From positions 27,990-91,989 of the forward strand of contig NZ_RCOG02000028.1 in NCBI RefSeq assembly GCF_009663685.2: 64,000 nt of DNA, in the 5' to 3' direction. The translations under genes and the position numbers were made by a program. Numbering within the stretch: the stretch's first letter is position 1; each line of letters begins with the position of its first letter. Origin of the DNA: Cupriavidus sp. U2 (GTDB lineage: Bacteria > Pseudomonadota > Gammaproteobacteria > Burkholderiales > Burkholderiaceae). The notes under the pieces were generated by a model. That model was given only the letters and a program-made list of their open reading frames with translations, ran no database searches and was not told the origin of the DNA. Below are positions 35,736-44,291 of this stretch, piece after piece.

Positions 35736-36935
35736 TTACGGAGTGATGTCCTCGAATCCGAACGCTGGCCGATGCTGTGTCAGCCAGCTGCCGCAGCCAG
35801 CGAGCGCAGCTGCCACATCCTCTTCGTTGTTATAGAAGTGGAATGAGAAGCGAACGGCGTTGCGTCGCACAGCGGCTTGAACGTTCTGGGTCTTCAAATG
35901 CGCCTGCAGGGCAAGCGCGGGGCTTTGTCCGCGTTGCGATTCAATGCAGACCATGTTGGCTTGCATTCCAACCTTCGGAAGCTTCAGCGGAACTCCGAGT
36001 TCGATGAGGCCATCACTGAATCTCTTGGCCAAGTGGCAGACATGTTTGTCGATGTCCTGACTGCCCAGGCCGTTCAGCAAGTCCAGCGTACGCGTCACTA
36101 ACGTCGCAGCCAGGAAGTTGTAGTTGCCAAGGTCGAACCGCAATGCGGCGGGTTGCAGCTGAATCGGCGCCGCGTCATAGTCGGCCTCGTGCGTCGCCGG
36201 AATGTCAACGCCAAAGCGTGCGAGGTAGCGGGGGGACAGCTGCGAGGCGAACTCGCTCCTGACGTAGAGGAAGCCCATACCATACACCGAGCACAGGCCC
36301 TTCTGGGTGCTCATCGCCAATGCATCGATGGGTGTTTTTTCAACATCGATGTGGCTAATGCCGATGGACTGAGCGCCATCGACCACCAAGCGCACTCCAC
36401 TGGCCCGACACGCATGGCCCAGACGGTCGAGATCAACCCGAAAACCCGGCAGGAATGACGTCGCGGACACCGTGACAACGCGGGCGCGATGCGCGCCTTG
36501 CAGTGCTTCGACCACGGCATCGACCGGAAACTCGCTTCCCGCGGCCGGAAAATCCCGCACGCTGACGCCTAAGGCCTCGAGGTTGCGCCAGGGATACAGG
36601 TTATTGGGATGCTCCACTGCAGAGCAGATCCACACTTCCTCGCCGGCTTGCCAGTCTATGGCGGCGGCCACCATATTCAGACCGTCCGAGACGTTCTTGG
36701 TCATGGCGATTTCGTCAGTGTGAGCGTTCATCAGCCGGGCAATACCGCTGCGCGCTTGCTCCACCACGGCAAAGTATGCCGCTTTGTCAGCCCGCCCCAG
36801 GACCCGATCCTGCAGATGGTCGTAAGCAACCTGGGGCGCATCTCCCGGCATCAGGCCACGACTTGCGACGTCGATATAGGTCTGCGCCAGCGCACCTGGA
36901 AATTTTGCCCGCGCCAAGGTGAACTTGTCAGCCAT
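35736..36935 (-). CDS. Class V aminotransferase family protein (PLP-dependent)
   Basis: 399 residues from MADKFTLARAKFPG. PLP-binding elements: NVSDGLNMVAAAI, VEHPNNLYPW, VVDGAQSIGISHID with the conserved Asp, and the Schiff-base Lys in MSTQKGLCSVYGMGFLYV. The family includes cysteine desulfurases, isopenicillin-N-epimerase-like proteins and various lyases; the cysteine-desulfurase Cys loop is not evident. ATG 36,935 has AGGA 7 bases before it. An upstream ATG at 36,980 overlaps the Bug gene stop by 4 bp and would add 15 residues. Grouped with a Bug receptor and a LysR gene, so an amino acid or amine is the likely substrate class. Confidence 0.85.
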   Translation of the reverse strand: MADKFTLARAKFPGALAQTYIDVASRGLMPGDAPQVAYDHLQDRVLGRADKAAYFAVVEQARSGIARLMNAHTDEIAMTKNVSDGLNMVAAAIDWQAGEEVWICSAVEHPNNLYPWRNLEALGVSVRDFPAAGSEFPVDAVVEALQGAHRARVVTVSATSFLPGFRVDLDRLGHACRASGVRLVVDGAQSIGISHIDVEKTPIDALAMSTQKGLCSVYGMGFLYVRSEFASQLSPRYLARFGVDIPATHEADYDAAPIQLQPAALRFDLGNYNFLAATLVTRTLDLLNGLGSQDIDKHVCHLAKRFSDGLIELGVPLKLPKVGMQANMVCIESQRGQSPALALQAHLKTQNVQAAVRRNAVRFSFHFYNNEEDVAAALAGCGSWLTQHRPAFGFEDITP

Positions 36936-36976
36936 CGTGTTTTCCTTCTCTACGCTCTTGAGTAAATCGATTGTGT

Positions 36977-37963
36977 TCATTGCAGCTTCATCCCGGAGGC
37001 GTTGACGATGTTTACCCAGTTTTGTCGATCCTCGGCGATGAAGCGCTGCAGCTTGTCCGGGGTCATGTCGATCTTTGAAATCCCCAGTTCGGCCAGTTTG
37101 CGCGTGATCTCTGGCATGGCCAGCGCCGTGGCCAGTGCGTTACCCCATTTCTGGGACACCTCGTTTGACAATCCAGCTGGCGCCAGGAGCGCAAACCAGT
37201 AGTTGGCCTTCTCCATACCTTGGACGCCTTGCTCTTGGAACGTCGGTACGTCGGGGAACTCTGGCAGACGCTTGGTCCCCGTAATGCCAATTGCAAACAT
37301 TCGCCCGGACTTGATGTACGGCTCAGCCGATGCGGGATTGGTGAAGAGCAGATCGATCTGTCCACCCAGCACGTCGGTTGCGGCCTGAGACGCCCCCTTG
37401 TACGGGATCATCTGGAGCTTGAGTTTTGACTGCTGTTGGAACAAGGCGGTGATTAGGTGGCTGGGGCTGCCGGATCCAACCCCCACCGTAAATCCCTCGC
37501 TGCCTTTCGCGCTGGCATTGACCATATCCCGAACGCTGCGCAGCTTCGATTTCGGACTGGAGAGCAGCATTGCGGGTGCGGTCCCGACGAAGCCGATTGG
37601 CTTGAAACTTGCCACCGGGTCATACGGCAAGCGGGGGTACATTGCGGGCGCGGTCGTTTGCGCATTGTCGGCGAGGAGCACCGTGTAGCCGTCGGCCGAG
37701 GCTTTCGCAACTAGCGTGGTGCCGATCGTTGCACCGGCGCCGGGCCTGTTGTCGACGATCACAGGTTGCCCGAGCTGCTGGGACAACGGCTTCTCGAGCA
37801 AGCGGGCGACGGCGTCCGAGCTTCCGCCGGCAGTATAGGGAACCACAATAGTGATCGGCTTCTTGGGGAAATCGGTAGCTGCTTGCGCATAGGCTGCGAC
37901 CGCGCCGAGAGAAGCGAGAGTGAGAATTCGGCTGCAGAGGCGGCCGACAGATCGGAAGGGCAT
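36977..37963 (-). CDS. Bug-type tripartite tricarboxylate transporter substrate-binding protein
   Basis: 328 residues from MPFRSVGRLCSRIL; signal peptide ending AYAQA. Mature region FPKKPITIVVPYTAGGSSDA, then VDNRPGAGATIGTTL and MIPYKGASQAATDV, all typical of Bug receptors. ATG 37,963 has GGAG 7 bases before; a start nine codons further upstream is possible. Followed with coupling by the class V aminotransferase, and preceded on the same strand by a LysR gene, so this is a receptor-enzyme pair for one ligand. Confidence 0.9.
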   Translation of the reverse strand: MPFRSVGRLCSRILTLASLGAVAAYAQAATDFPKKPITIVVPYTAGGSSDAVARLLEKPLSQQLGQPVIVDNRPGAGATIGTTLVAKASADGYTVLLADNAQTTAPAMYPRLPYDPVASFKPIGFVGTAPAMLLSSPKSKLRSVRDMVNASAKGSEGFTVGVGSGSPSHLITALFQQQSKLKLQMIPYKGASQAATDVLGGQIDLLFTNPASAEPYIKSGRMFAIGITGTKRLPEFPDVPTFQEQGVQGMEKANYWFALLAPAGLSNEVSQKWGNALATALAMPEITRKLAELGISKIDMTPDKLQRFIAEDRQNWVNIVNASGMKLQ

Positions 37964-38089
37964 GGGGGGACTCCATCGCAAGATAGTCATCCCAGTATCC
38001 GTGCCAGAGCCGGCGCCAACAATTGATGGTTCCTACGATCCGGTATGAGCTTTTGGAATACCGGCTGCTAGTGCAACATCCGCCCAGCC

Positions 38090-39013
38090 TCAGGGGAGGA
38101 TCGGCGCATCTTGTGACGCAAATGCCTCATGCAACCAGCTCATAAAGAGGTCCACGGCCCGCTTTTTCGCTGCGCGTGCCGTGCAGATCGCATAGTAGTT
38201 CAGGCCGTCGTGCAGCTCGTCATCAGTCAGGCGAACTAGCGTGCCACGATTGACTGCATCCACCGCGAGGCTGGCACGCGTAAGGCAGAGGCCGGCGCCT
38301 GCTTGGGCAGCTTCCAGCATGGTCGCGGAATCGTTGAAATGAAGCACCAGAGCGTTGTCAGCGGTCAGGGACGGGCGCCCGCTTTCAAGCCACGCTTCCC
38401 AGTAGTCACGTTCGACGTTGCGCAACATGAACGAGTTCGTTTCTTCACTCACACGTCCAGAAAACTGGGCCTTCACATCCGCATTGCAAACGGCCCAAAT
38501 AGCGTCGCCCGTGAGGCATTGCATCCGGTCTGCTTCCCAATCGCCCCTGCCGAGGCGAATGGAGATATCCGCTCCCGAAGACTCTAGGTCAACAAAGTAA
38601 CGGTGGACATCGATATGTAGATCTATCCACGGGTTTAAGGCGAGGAAAGAGGCGATACGACTCCCCAAGATGCGGACTGCAAAGCTTCTCGCGACCGACA
38701 CCATGAGAGTCTGTCGTTCAGTAACCACGGAGAGATGCCGCAAGCCGACGCCGAGCGTTTCAAAGGCCCGCTTGGAGTAGTCATAGAGCAGTTCGCCCTC
38801 CTGTGTGAAGGCCAGCCCCCGGGGACCCCGGCGAAATAATTCCACCCCTAAATGCTCTTCGAGGGATTTTAATTGGCGGCTCAACGCACCTTGCGTTAGA
38901 TGAAGTTCTTCACCGGCCCGGACCAGGTTGAGATGCTTGCCAACGGTATTGAAGAACAGCAGCGCCTTCAGGGAAGGGAAGTTTCTCAGAAGACTTGTAT
39001 TGGACGAGCTCAT
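38090..39013 (-). CDS. LysR-family transcriptional regulator
   Basis: 307 residues from MSSSNTSLLRNFPSLKALLF. Helix-turn-helix LTQGALSRQLKSLEEHLGVE, effector domain with GADISIRLGRGDWEADRM and QAGAGLCLTRASLAVDAV. The frame is open upstream but ATG 39,013 fits the family. Same strand as the Bug and aminotransferase genes (126 bp upstream), so it may be first in that transcript and regulate it. Confidence 0.85.
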   Translation of the reverse strand: MSSSNTSLLRNFPSLKALLFFNTVGKHLNLVRAGEELHLTQGALSRQLKSLEEHLGVELFRRGPRGLAFTQEGELLYDYSKRAFETLGVGLRHLSVVTERQTLMVSVARSFAVRILGSRIASFLALNPWIDLHIDVHRYFVDLESSGADISIRLGRGDWEADRMQCLTGDAIWAVCNADVKAQFSGRVSEETNSFMLRNVERDYWEAWLESGRPSLTADNALVLHFNDSATMLEAAQAGAGLCLTRASLAVDAVNRGTLVRLTDDELHDGLNYYAICTARAAKKRAVDLFMSWLHEAFASQDAPILP

Positions 39014-39824
39014 AGCGACGCGAGTTACGATATGGTACCCCTCGATCCGTCGAGGGGTGCCATAGCATCGCACATCTTCCGCGAGACGTTGCAGGCCCTG
39101 GCCTCGCCCCCCTGATTGGACGGCGAATGGGAAGTGCAATCTGCTTGTTGGACCAAGGAGCCAGCCGCGTGTCAACTGGGCTGGACTGACCGACCTTCTG
39201 ACGGCTTCTTGCACAAATGAGGTCGTTACCAGTCCCCATCGAATTGACCGCTACTGTTAAGGCCGAGACCGGAAGCCCAACCGCAACCTGGCCGCGCCGC
39301 GGCGCCGACGGTCGCTGACCGACCCTTCTCTGCCGTTGGGGGCTCGCTGGCCCAACGGCGGGTGTTGGATGAGCAGCGGTCATCGAGTTCCTCGCGATGT
39401 CCACTTCGCCCGGCCTGACAGGCTGGGGGGTTTTCGCCTCGCAGCATCAGCGGTCCCGGCATCGCTTGGAAGCATGGCACGTCCTGGTTTCAAAACCGTG
39501 CCGGAGGTAGCCACCATGCTCGGCAAGACGGGGGCCGTGCCGACAACCGCCGCGCGATGCGATGGCGCGGGGCTGTAGCCGGTTCTCGCGCGAAGCTAGG
39601 GAGTGGTTAAATCGCCAATAGGTCGCAACAGCTTTCGGCTAAATGCGTTGTCACAATGCTGGGCTAAATTGATGATCGTCGAACGATTGGCGCACTTTGG
39701 GGGCTGCATTGCGGAGCCTCTCGATGACGAGCATGTGCGCATAGGTCCAGTACTCGTCCGCCGATCGCGACAATCATTGAGGCAACCGCGCCCATCAAGA
39801 GAGATCATTTATTTCAGTCAAACA
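39014..39824. other. 811-bp region without recognised gene
   Basis: No convincing coding sequence. A 9-bp perfect hairpin (GCCGTTGGG and CCCAACGGC, 39,332-39,359) follows the 13-mer CGACCCTTCTCTG (39,320-39,332); the same 13-mer occurs at 34,043-34,055. This looks like scattered pieces of a degenerate intergenic repeat. The stretch before 39,825 presumably contains the phosphoesterase promoter. Confidence 0.4.
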
Positions 39825-40511
39825 ATGCATGACAGCAAAGTGTTCTTCTGCGGTGATCCGCATGGAGAGTTTGGACCACTAATTGAGGTCGTGCAGCAGC
39901 ATCGGCCTGAAGCGGTAGTAATTGCGGGAGATATTCAGGCCAAGCGGCCACTTGATCAGGAGCTGGCCAGCATCCTGCCGCTCACCGACGTCTGGTGGAT
40001 TCACGGAAATCATGACACCGACAGCGATGAAGACTACGACAATTTGTTCGGATCGCAGCTCGCAGATAGAAACCTGCACGGGCGAGTCGTAACCGTCGCG
40101 GGGATTCGTATTGCCGGCTTGGGCGGAACCTTTCGCGATCATGTTTGGATGCCGCCGGACGCTCCGCTCTTCACCGGCGAAGCAGAATATCTTGCGCAGT
40201 GCGGTAAAGGAAACTACTGGCGGGACGGCCTGCCGAGGCGCCATCGAAGTTCGATTTTTCCGGCAACGTTCTACTCGCTAATGCTTCAGCAAGCCGATGT
40301 GTTAGTTAGCCATGAAGCTCCAGCTTGTCACCCACACGGATTTGATGAAATCGATGCACTCATCGAAGCCATGGGCGTGCAACGAGCATTCCATGGTCAT
40401 CACCACCAATCCATTGCGTATCCAAGTGGCGGTGCGTATCGCGCTTTTGGACTCGGTGTGCGTGCTGTGGCCACGATTGCCGGCGATTTCCTGACTAGCG
40501 GACCAGCGTGA
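39825..40511 (+). CDS. Metallophosphoesterase family protein
   Basis: 228 residues from MHDSKVFFCGDPHGEFGPL. The two-metal motifs are in order: GDPHG (near residue 10), AGDI (near 33), GNHD (near 60), SHEAPACHPHG and HGHHHQ at the C-terminal end. Calcineurin-like fold, phosphodi- or monoesterase; the substrate is unknown. The open frame extends 74 codons upstream but that part is not protein-like. No strong Shine-Dalgarno. Stands alone between the LysR-Bug group and the arsenic island. Confidence 0.8.
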   Translation: MHDSKVFFCGDPHGEFGPLIEVVQQHRPEAVVIAGDIQAKRPLDQELASILPLTDVWWIHGNHDTDSDEDYDNLFGSQLADRNLHGRVVTVAGIRIAGLGGTFRDHVWMPPDAPLFTGEAEYLAQCGKGNYWRDGLPRRHRSSIFPATFYSLMLQQADVLVSHEAPACHPHGFDEIDALIEAMGVQRAFHGHHHQSIAYPSGGAYRAFGLGVRAVATIAGDFLTSGPA

Positions 40512-40794
40512 CTGCGCGCACGTTCTCGCGGCAGTGGAGCCGCGCCAAGCCTTATCCGATTACGATGAAAAATGGATAGGACTATGCTGCCAACTCGATT
40601 GGAATAGAGCAACGGATCCTTGGCATCTCGTCGAAGGCGCGGATTTTCCCGACTCCCCGCCAACGATGCCCCAGCGCCGTTCAGCATGGCGCGTCAGGCC
40701 CGCTTCCGTGCCGAGGACGGCACCATAACAGCCTTCCGGGCGGGCAATCGACCGCTGGTGAGATCCGCCTGAACCTGGCGGGACCAGCAAGCAC
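40512..40794. other. Intergenic region at the left border of the arsenic island
   Basis: 283 bp between the phosphoesterase stop and the arsR1 stop. I see no gene or mobile-element end in it. Confidence 0.4.
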
Positions 40795-41160
40795 TCATGC
40801 CCTGTCGGTCACAGTCCGGCGACTCTTGGCCTGCTCCGGCTTGCACTCCAACCCGTCCATGCCACAGCCCTCGGGATGACCCTCGCAGCAGTGCTCCAGC
40901 AAATACGCAATCAACGCATTCATTTGGTCAAATTGCGCCCTATAAAACACAAATTTACCTTCCTGCGTACTTTTCACGAGGCCGGCGTGGACAAGTTCTT
41001 TCAGATGGAAGGATAGGGTCGCGGGGGCCATGCCCAAGGATTCCCGTATTCCCCCTGCACTGACTCCTTCCAGGCCCGCTTGCACCAGCATGCGGAATAT
41101 CGCCAGGCGCGAGTCCTGCGCGAGTGCAGCCAAAGCTGCTACGGCGTGTTCATTCTTCAT
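40795..41160 (-). CDS. arsR: ArsR-family arsenic-responsive repressor (first copy)
   Basis: 121 residues. Winged helix ArsR/SmtB fold with recognition helix APATLSFHLKELVHAGLV. The metalloid site is of the C-terminal type: vicinal C91/C92 (LEHCCEGHPEGCG) with C99 and C106, resembling the Acidithiobacillus ferrooxidans ArsR arrangement rather than the R773 ELCVCDL type. Divergent from pstS, with 180 bp between the two starts, so it probably controls itself and the pst operon. It is a paralogue of the arsR at 52,772-53,101 (AALA, RLAVFR/RLAIFR, LVQAG, LSFHLKEL shared). Confidence 0.9.
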   Translation of the reverse strand: MKNEHAVAALAALAQDSRLAIFRMLVQAGLEGVSAGGIRESLGMAPATLSFHLKELVHAGLVKSTQEGKFVFYRAQFDQMNALIAYLLEHCCEGHPEGCGMDGLECKPEQAKSRRTVTDRA

Positions 41161-41212
41161 TTCTCGAACTGTAGAGGCAGAGTCGCAATCCGCGCAAGTT
41201 TGAGTGCGCTAC

Positions 41213-41251
41213 GTGTCATTGAAGTGTCATGAACGGTCATCGTAGTGTCAT
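41213..41251 (+). promoter_or_regulatory. Two tandem Pho boxes upstream of pstS
   Basis: Four TGTCAT-like repeats at 41,214, 41,225, 41,235 (GGTCAT) and 41,246. Within each pair the spacing is exactly 11 bp, the period of a PhoB box. They lie on the sense strand about 90-125 bp before the pstS ATG. PhoB made by the last gene of the operon would bind here under phosphate limitation. Confidence 0.85.
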
Positions 41252-41272
41252 ATTTCATCCCCATGATTCGAT

Positions 41273-41300
41273 CAAACTAGATTTCTAGAAACGTAGTTTG
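41273..41300. promoter_or_regulatory. 28-bp dyad downstream of the Pho boxes, candidate repressor operator
   Basis: CAAACTA (41,273-41,279) and TAGTTTG (41,294-41,300) flank a perfect TTTCTAGAAA (41,282-41,291); all share one centre and 24 of 28 positions are symmetric. It lies where the pstS transcription start is expected, so a bound protein would block the PhoB-driven promoter. The divergent ArsR is the obvious candidate ligand-binding repressor, but this is inferred. Confidence 0.6.
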
Positions 41301-41340
41301 TAATCTGGCTTTGTCCACCCATCGACCCAGGGAGTTCGAA

Positions 41341-42333
41341 ATGCGCTTCACCTCACAAGCTGCACTGACTGCGGCATTGTTTGCAATCGGCACACAGGCT
41401 GCTCACGCACAGGCCATCGTCAAGGTTGACGGTTCCAGCACGGTCTATCCCATCACGGAGGCCGTGGCGGAAGACTTCCAGAAGGCGAAGAAGGGCGCTA
41501 CGAAGGTCACGGTGGGCATCTCTGGAACAGGCGGCGGCTTCAAGAAGTTCTGCCGCGGCGAGACCGACATCTCCAATGCGTCGCGGCCGATTCTGAAGCA
41601 GGAAATGGAAGCATGCGCGCAAACGGGGGTGAAGTATTACGAGCTCCCGATCGCGTTCGATGCGCTGACCGTGGTGGTCAATCCGAAGAACACGTTCGTG
41701 AAGCAATTGACGGTCGAGCAACTCAAGAAGATGTGGGAGCCGGGTGCGCAAGGAAAGATCACGAGCTGGAAGCAGGTGGACGCAGCGTTCCCGGACGCGC
41801 CATTGAAGCTCTTCGGCGCAGGCTCCGACTCGGGTACGTTCGACTACTTCACGGAAGCCATCGTCGGCAAGGCCAAGTCGTCTCGTGGGGACTACACCGC
41901 GTCTGAGGATGACAATGTCCTGGTCCAGGGCGTATCGCGCGACGTCAACAGTCTCGGATACTTCGGCTATGCGTATTACGAAGAGAACAAGGGCAAGCTG
42001 AGGGCCGTGCCGATCGTGAACAAGAATGGTAAGCCTGTGAGCCCCGCCGCCGGTGCCGTGCTCGATGGCTCCTACAATCCGCTGTCCCGCCCGATCTTCA
42101 TCTACGTCAACGAGAAGTCAATGGACAAGCCAGAGGTGAAGGAATTCGTTGCGTACTACCTGCAGCATGGCGCCCGACTGGCGTCCGAGGTGAAGTACGT
42201 TCCGCTGCCGGCCAAGGCGTACACGACCGCGGCGGAGCACCTTGCGAAGAAGAAGCTGGGCACCGTGTTTGGCGGTGAGCCGGATGTGGCGGCCACGATC
42301 GATTCGTTGCTGGCTCGCGAAGCCAAGCTGTAA
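41341..42333 (+). CDS. pstS: Phosphate ABC transporter substrate-binding protein PstS
   Basis: 330 residues with Sec signal peptide (ALTAALFAIGTQAAHAQA). Phosphate-binding loops: VDGSSTVYPITEAVAEDF near the N-terminus, ISGTGGGFKKFCRGETDIS, and GAGSDSGTFDYFTEAI. Binds phosphate in the periplasm and delivers it to PstCA. Copies of this type are frequent in arsenic islands, where low or altered arsenate discrimination is suspected; the sequence alone does not say. ATG 41,341 has GGGAG 8 bases upstream. Confidence 0.93.
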   Translation: MRFTSQAALTAALFAIGTQAAHAQAIVKVDGSSTVYPITEAVAEDFQKAKKGATKVTVGISGTGGGFKKFCRGETDISNASRPILKQEMEACAQTGVKYYELPIAFDALTVVVNPKNTFVKQLTVEQLKKMWEPGAQGKITSWKQVDAAFPDAPLKLFGAGSDSGTFDYFTEAIVGKAKSSRGDYTASEDDNVLVQGVSRDVNSLGYFGYAYYEENKGKLRAVPIVNKNGKPVSPAAGAVLDGSYNPLSRPIFIYVNEKSMDKPEVKEFVAYYLQHGARLASEVKYVPLPAKAYTTAAEHLAKKKLGTVFGGEPDVAATIDSLLAREAKL

Positions 42334-42340
42334 GACCTGC

Positions 42341-42366
42341 CATGGCGCGGGGATACCCGCGCCATG
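42341..42366. promoter_or_regulatory. Strong hairpin between pstS and pstC
   Basis: CATGGCGCGGG and CCCGCGCCATG form an 11-bp perfect stem around a 4-nt loop, 8 bp after the pstS stop. There is no T-run, so it is more likely an mRNA stabiliser or partial attenuator that gives more PstS than permease, as commonly proposed for binding-protein operons. Confidence 0.65.
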
Positions 42367-42392
42367 CCATCACGCCCGCTCAAGCGCCGCAA

Positions 42393-43358
42393 ATGCCAGA
42401 TTCCTATACTGCATCCGCCACGTCCTCCGCATCGCCGCTGGAGACATCGCACGTCGTCAGCGAGCGGCTGGCCAAGAAGACATTCCGTAATACCAAGGAA
42501 CGCGTGATCGAGGCGATCCTGTTCCTGGCTGCTTCGGTATCTGTTGTCGCGACCGTGGGTATCGTCTGGGTGTTAGTTAGTGAATCTGTCCAGTTCTTCA
42601 CGAACATCCCGGTTCTTCAGTTCTTTACTGACACGCTGTGGACACCACTGTTCGCCGACCCGCGATATGGCATCCTGCCACTATTGCTTGGCACCCTGAC
42701 CACATCGGTCGTTGCGCTGGCGGTGGCTATCCCGCTAGGCACCACGATCGCGATCTATCTTTCGGAGTTCGCCAATCCGTCTGTCCGGGAAGTCATAAAG
42801 CCCTTTCTGGAGTTGTTGGGCGGCATTCCTACGATCGTCTACGGATACTTTGCGCTGACCGTCGTCACGCCGCTGCTCCAAATACTGATTCCCTCATTGC
42901 CCGGCTTCAATATGCTGTCGGCCGGGATCGTCATGGGGATTGCGATCATTCCGTACGTCAGTTCCCTCGCTGAGGATGCGATGCGTGCGGTGCCGATGAG
43001 CATGCGCGAAGGCTCGTATGCCATGGGGGGCACCCGCTTTCAGACCGCCGTACGTGTCGTGGTGCCTGCAGCGCTTTCCGGCATCCTTTCCGCCTACATC
43101 CTTGGTATCTCCCGCGCCGTAGGTGAAACCATGATCGTCGCAGTGGCCGCTGGCATGCAGCCAAACTTCACGATGAACCCCATGGAGCCGGCGCAAACCA
43201 TCTCCGCGTACATCGTGCAGGTTGCACTTGGCGATCTGCCACATGGCTCCATTGGCTATCAGTCCATATTCGCCGCCGGGCTGACCCTAATGCTGATGAC
43301 GTTGGTCTTCAACATTCTGGGACATATGGTTCGCCGCCGCTATCGCGAAGCCTATTGA
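42393..43358 (+). CDS. pstC: Phosphate ABC transporter permease PstC
   Basis: 321 residues, six TM segments expected. Begins after the hairpin; N-terminal TM IEAILFLAASVSVVATVGIV; the permease EAA-like loop GSYAMGGTRFQTAVRVVVPA and GISRAVGETMIVAVAAG are typical of PstC. Forms the channel with PstA. An earlier ATG lies inside the hairpin and is less likely. Confidence 0.92.
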   Translation: MPDSYTASATSSASPLETSHVVSERLAKKTFRNTKERVIEAILFLAASVSVVATVGIVWVLVSESVQFFTNIPVLQFFTDTLWTPLFADPRYGILPLLLGTLTTSVVALAVAIPLGTTIAIYLSEFANPSVREVIKPFLELLGGIPTIVYGYFALTVVTPLLQILIPSLPGFNMLSAGIVMGIAIIPYVSSLAEDAMRAVPMSMREGSYAMGGTRFQTAVRVVVPAALSGILSAYILGISRAVGETMIVAVAAGMQPNFTMNPMEPAQTISAYIVQVALGDLPHGSIGYQSIFAAGLTLMLMTLVFNILGHMVRRRYREAY

Positions 43359-43367
43359 AAGGTCGCT

Positions 43368-44291
43368 ATGCATCAGCCAGCCCTCGGCACGATCCGTGCC
43401 ATTATCAAATCGAACAAGCGATGGGACCTGTTCTTCGCTATAGCGGGATTCGTTGCCTTGCTTATCGGTGTCCTAACCTTCATCGCCTTGTTTCTCCAGA
43501 TGGCGTACACGGGATGGGAGCGAATGACCCCAGAGTTCTTCACGAACTTCCCTTCGCGGCGGGCCGCGCAAGCTGGCATTCTTTCCGCCTGGGTGGGCTC
43601 ATTGCTGGTTATGCTGGTGACGGCCCTCACCGCAGTGCCGCTCGGCATTGCGGCGGGCACGTATCTGGAAGAGTACGCGCCCAAGAATCTCATTACTGAC
43701 ATCATCGAGATCAATGTCACGAACTTGGCCGGCGTGCCGTCCATCGTCTACGGATTATTGGCGCTCGGCATTTTCGTCTATGCGTTTGGCTTCGGTCAGA
43801 GCGTGCTCTCCGCCGGTCTGACGCTTGCGCTGCTCATTTTGCCAATCGTCATCGTGGCGACCCGCGAAGCAATTCGGGGCATACCTCAGCATATCCGCGA
43901 GGGCGCATACGGCCTCGGCGCAACGCGCTGGCAGGTCACCCGGGACCACATCGTTCCGTATTCCATGCCCGGCATTATGACCGGCGTCATTATCGGCATG
44001 TCGCGGGCGATCGGCGAGACCGCACCGATCATCACTATTGGCGCGCTGACATTCATCGCGTTCCTGCCGCCGTCGCCTGTCGGACCGACGTTTCCCTGGA
44101 TCAACTTCGACTGGCTATGGTCTGGCTTCACCGTTATGCCGATCCAGATGTTCAACTGGACGTCGCGGCCGGAGGAAGCCTTCCAGCAAAATGCGGCCGC
44201 TGCCGGCTTCATTCTGGTTCTGATGACGCTATCCATGAACGGACTCGCCATCTGGATTCGCTATCGCCTGAGGAAGAACATCAAATGGTAG
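43368..44291 (+). CDS. pstA: Phosphate ABC transporter permease PstA
   Basis: 307 residues. EAA loop EGAYGLGATRWQVTRDHIVP and GMSRAIGETAPIITIGALTF are the PstA signatures; VPSIVYGLLALGIFVYAFG lies in a TM region. The start is 9 bp after pstC, with GAAAGG before it. The last codons overlap the pstB start. Confidence 0.93.
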   Translation: MHQPALGTIRAIIKSNKRWDLFFAIAGFVALLIGVLTFIALFLQMAYTGWERMTPEFFTNFPSRRAAQAGILSAWVGSLLVMLVTALTAVPLGIAAGTYLEEYAPKNLITDIIEINVTNLAGVPSIVYGLLALGIFVYAFGFGQSVLSAGLTLALLILPIVIVATREAIRGIPQHIREGAYGLGATRWQVTRDHIVPYSMPGIMTGVIIGMSRAIGETAPIITIGALTFIAFLPPSPVGPTFPWINFDWLWSGFTVMPIQMFNWTSRPEEAFQQNAAAAGFILVLMTLSMNGLAIWIRYRLRKNIKW

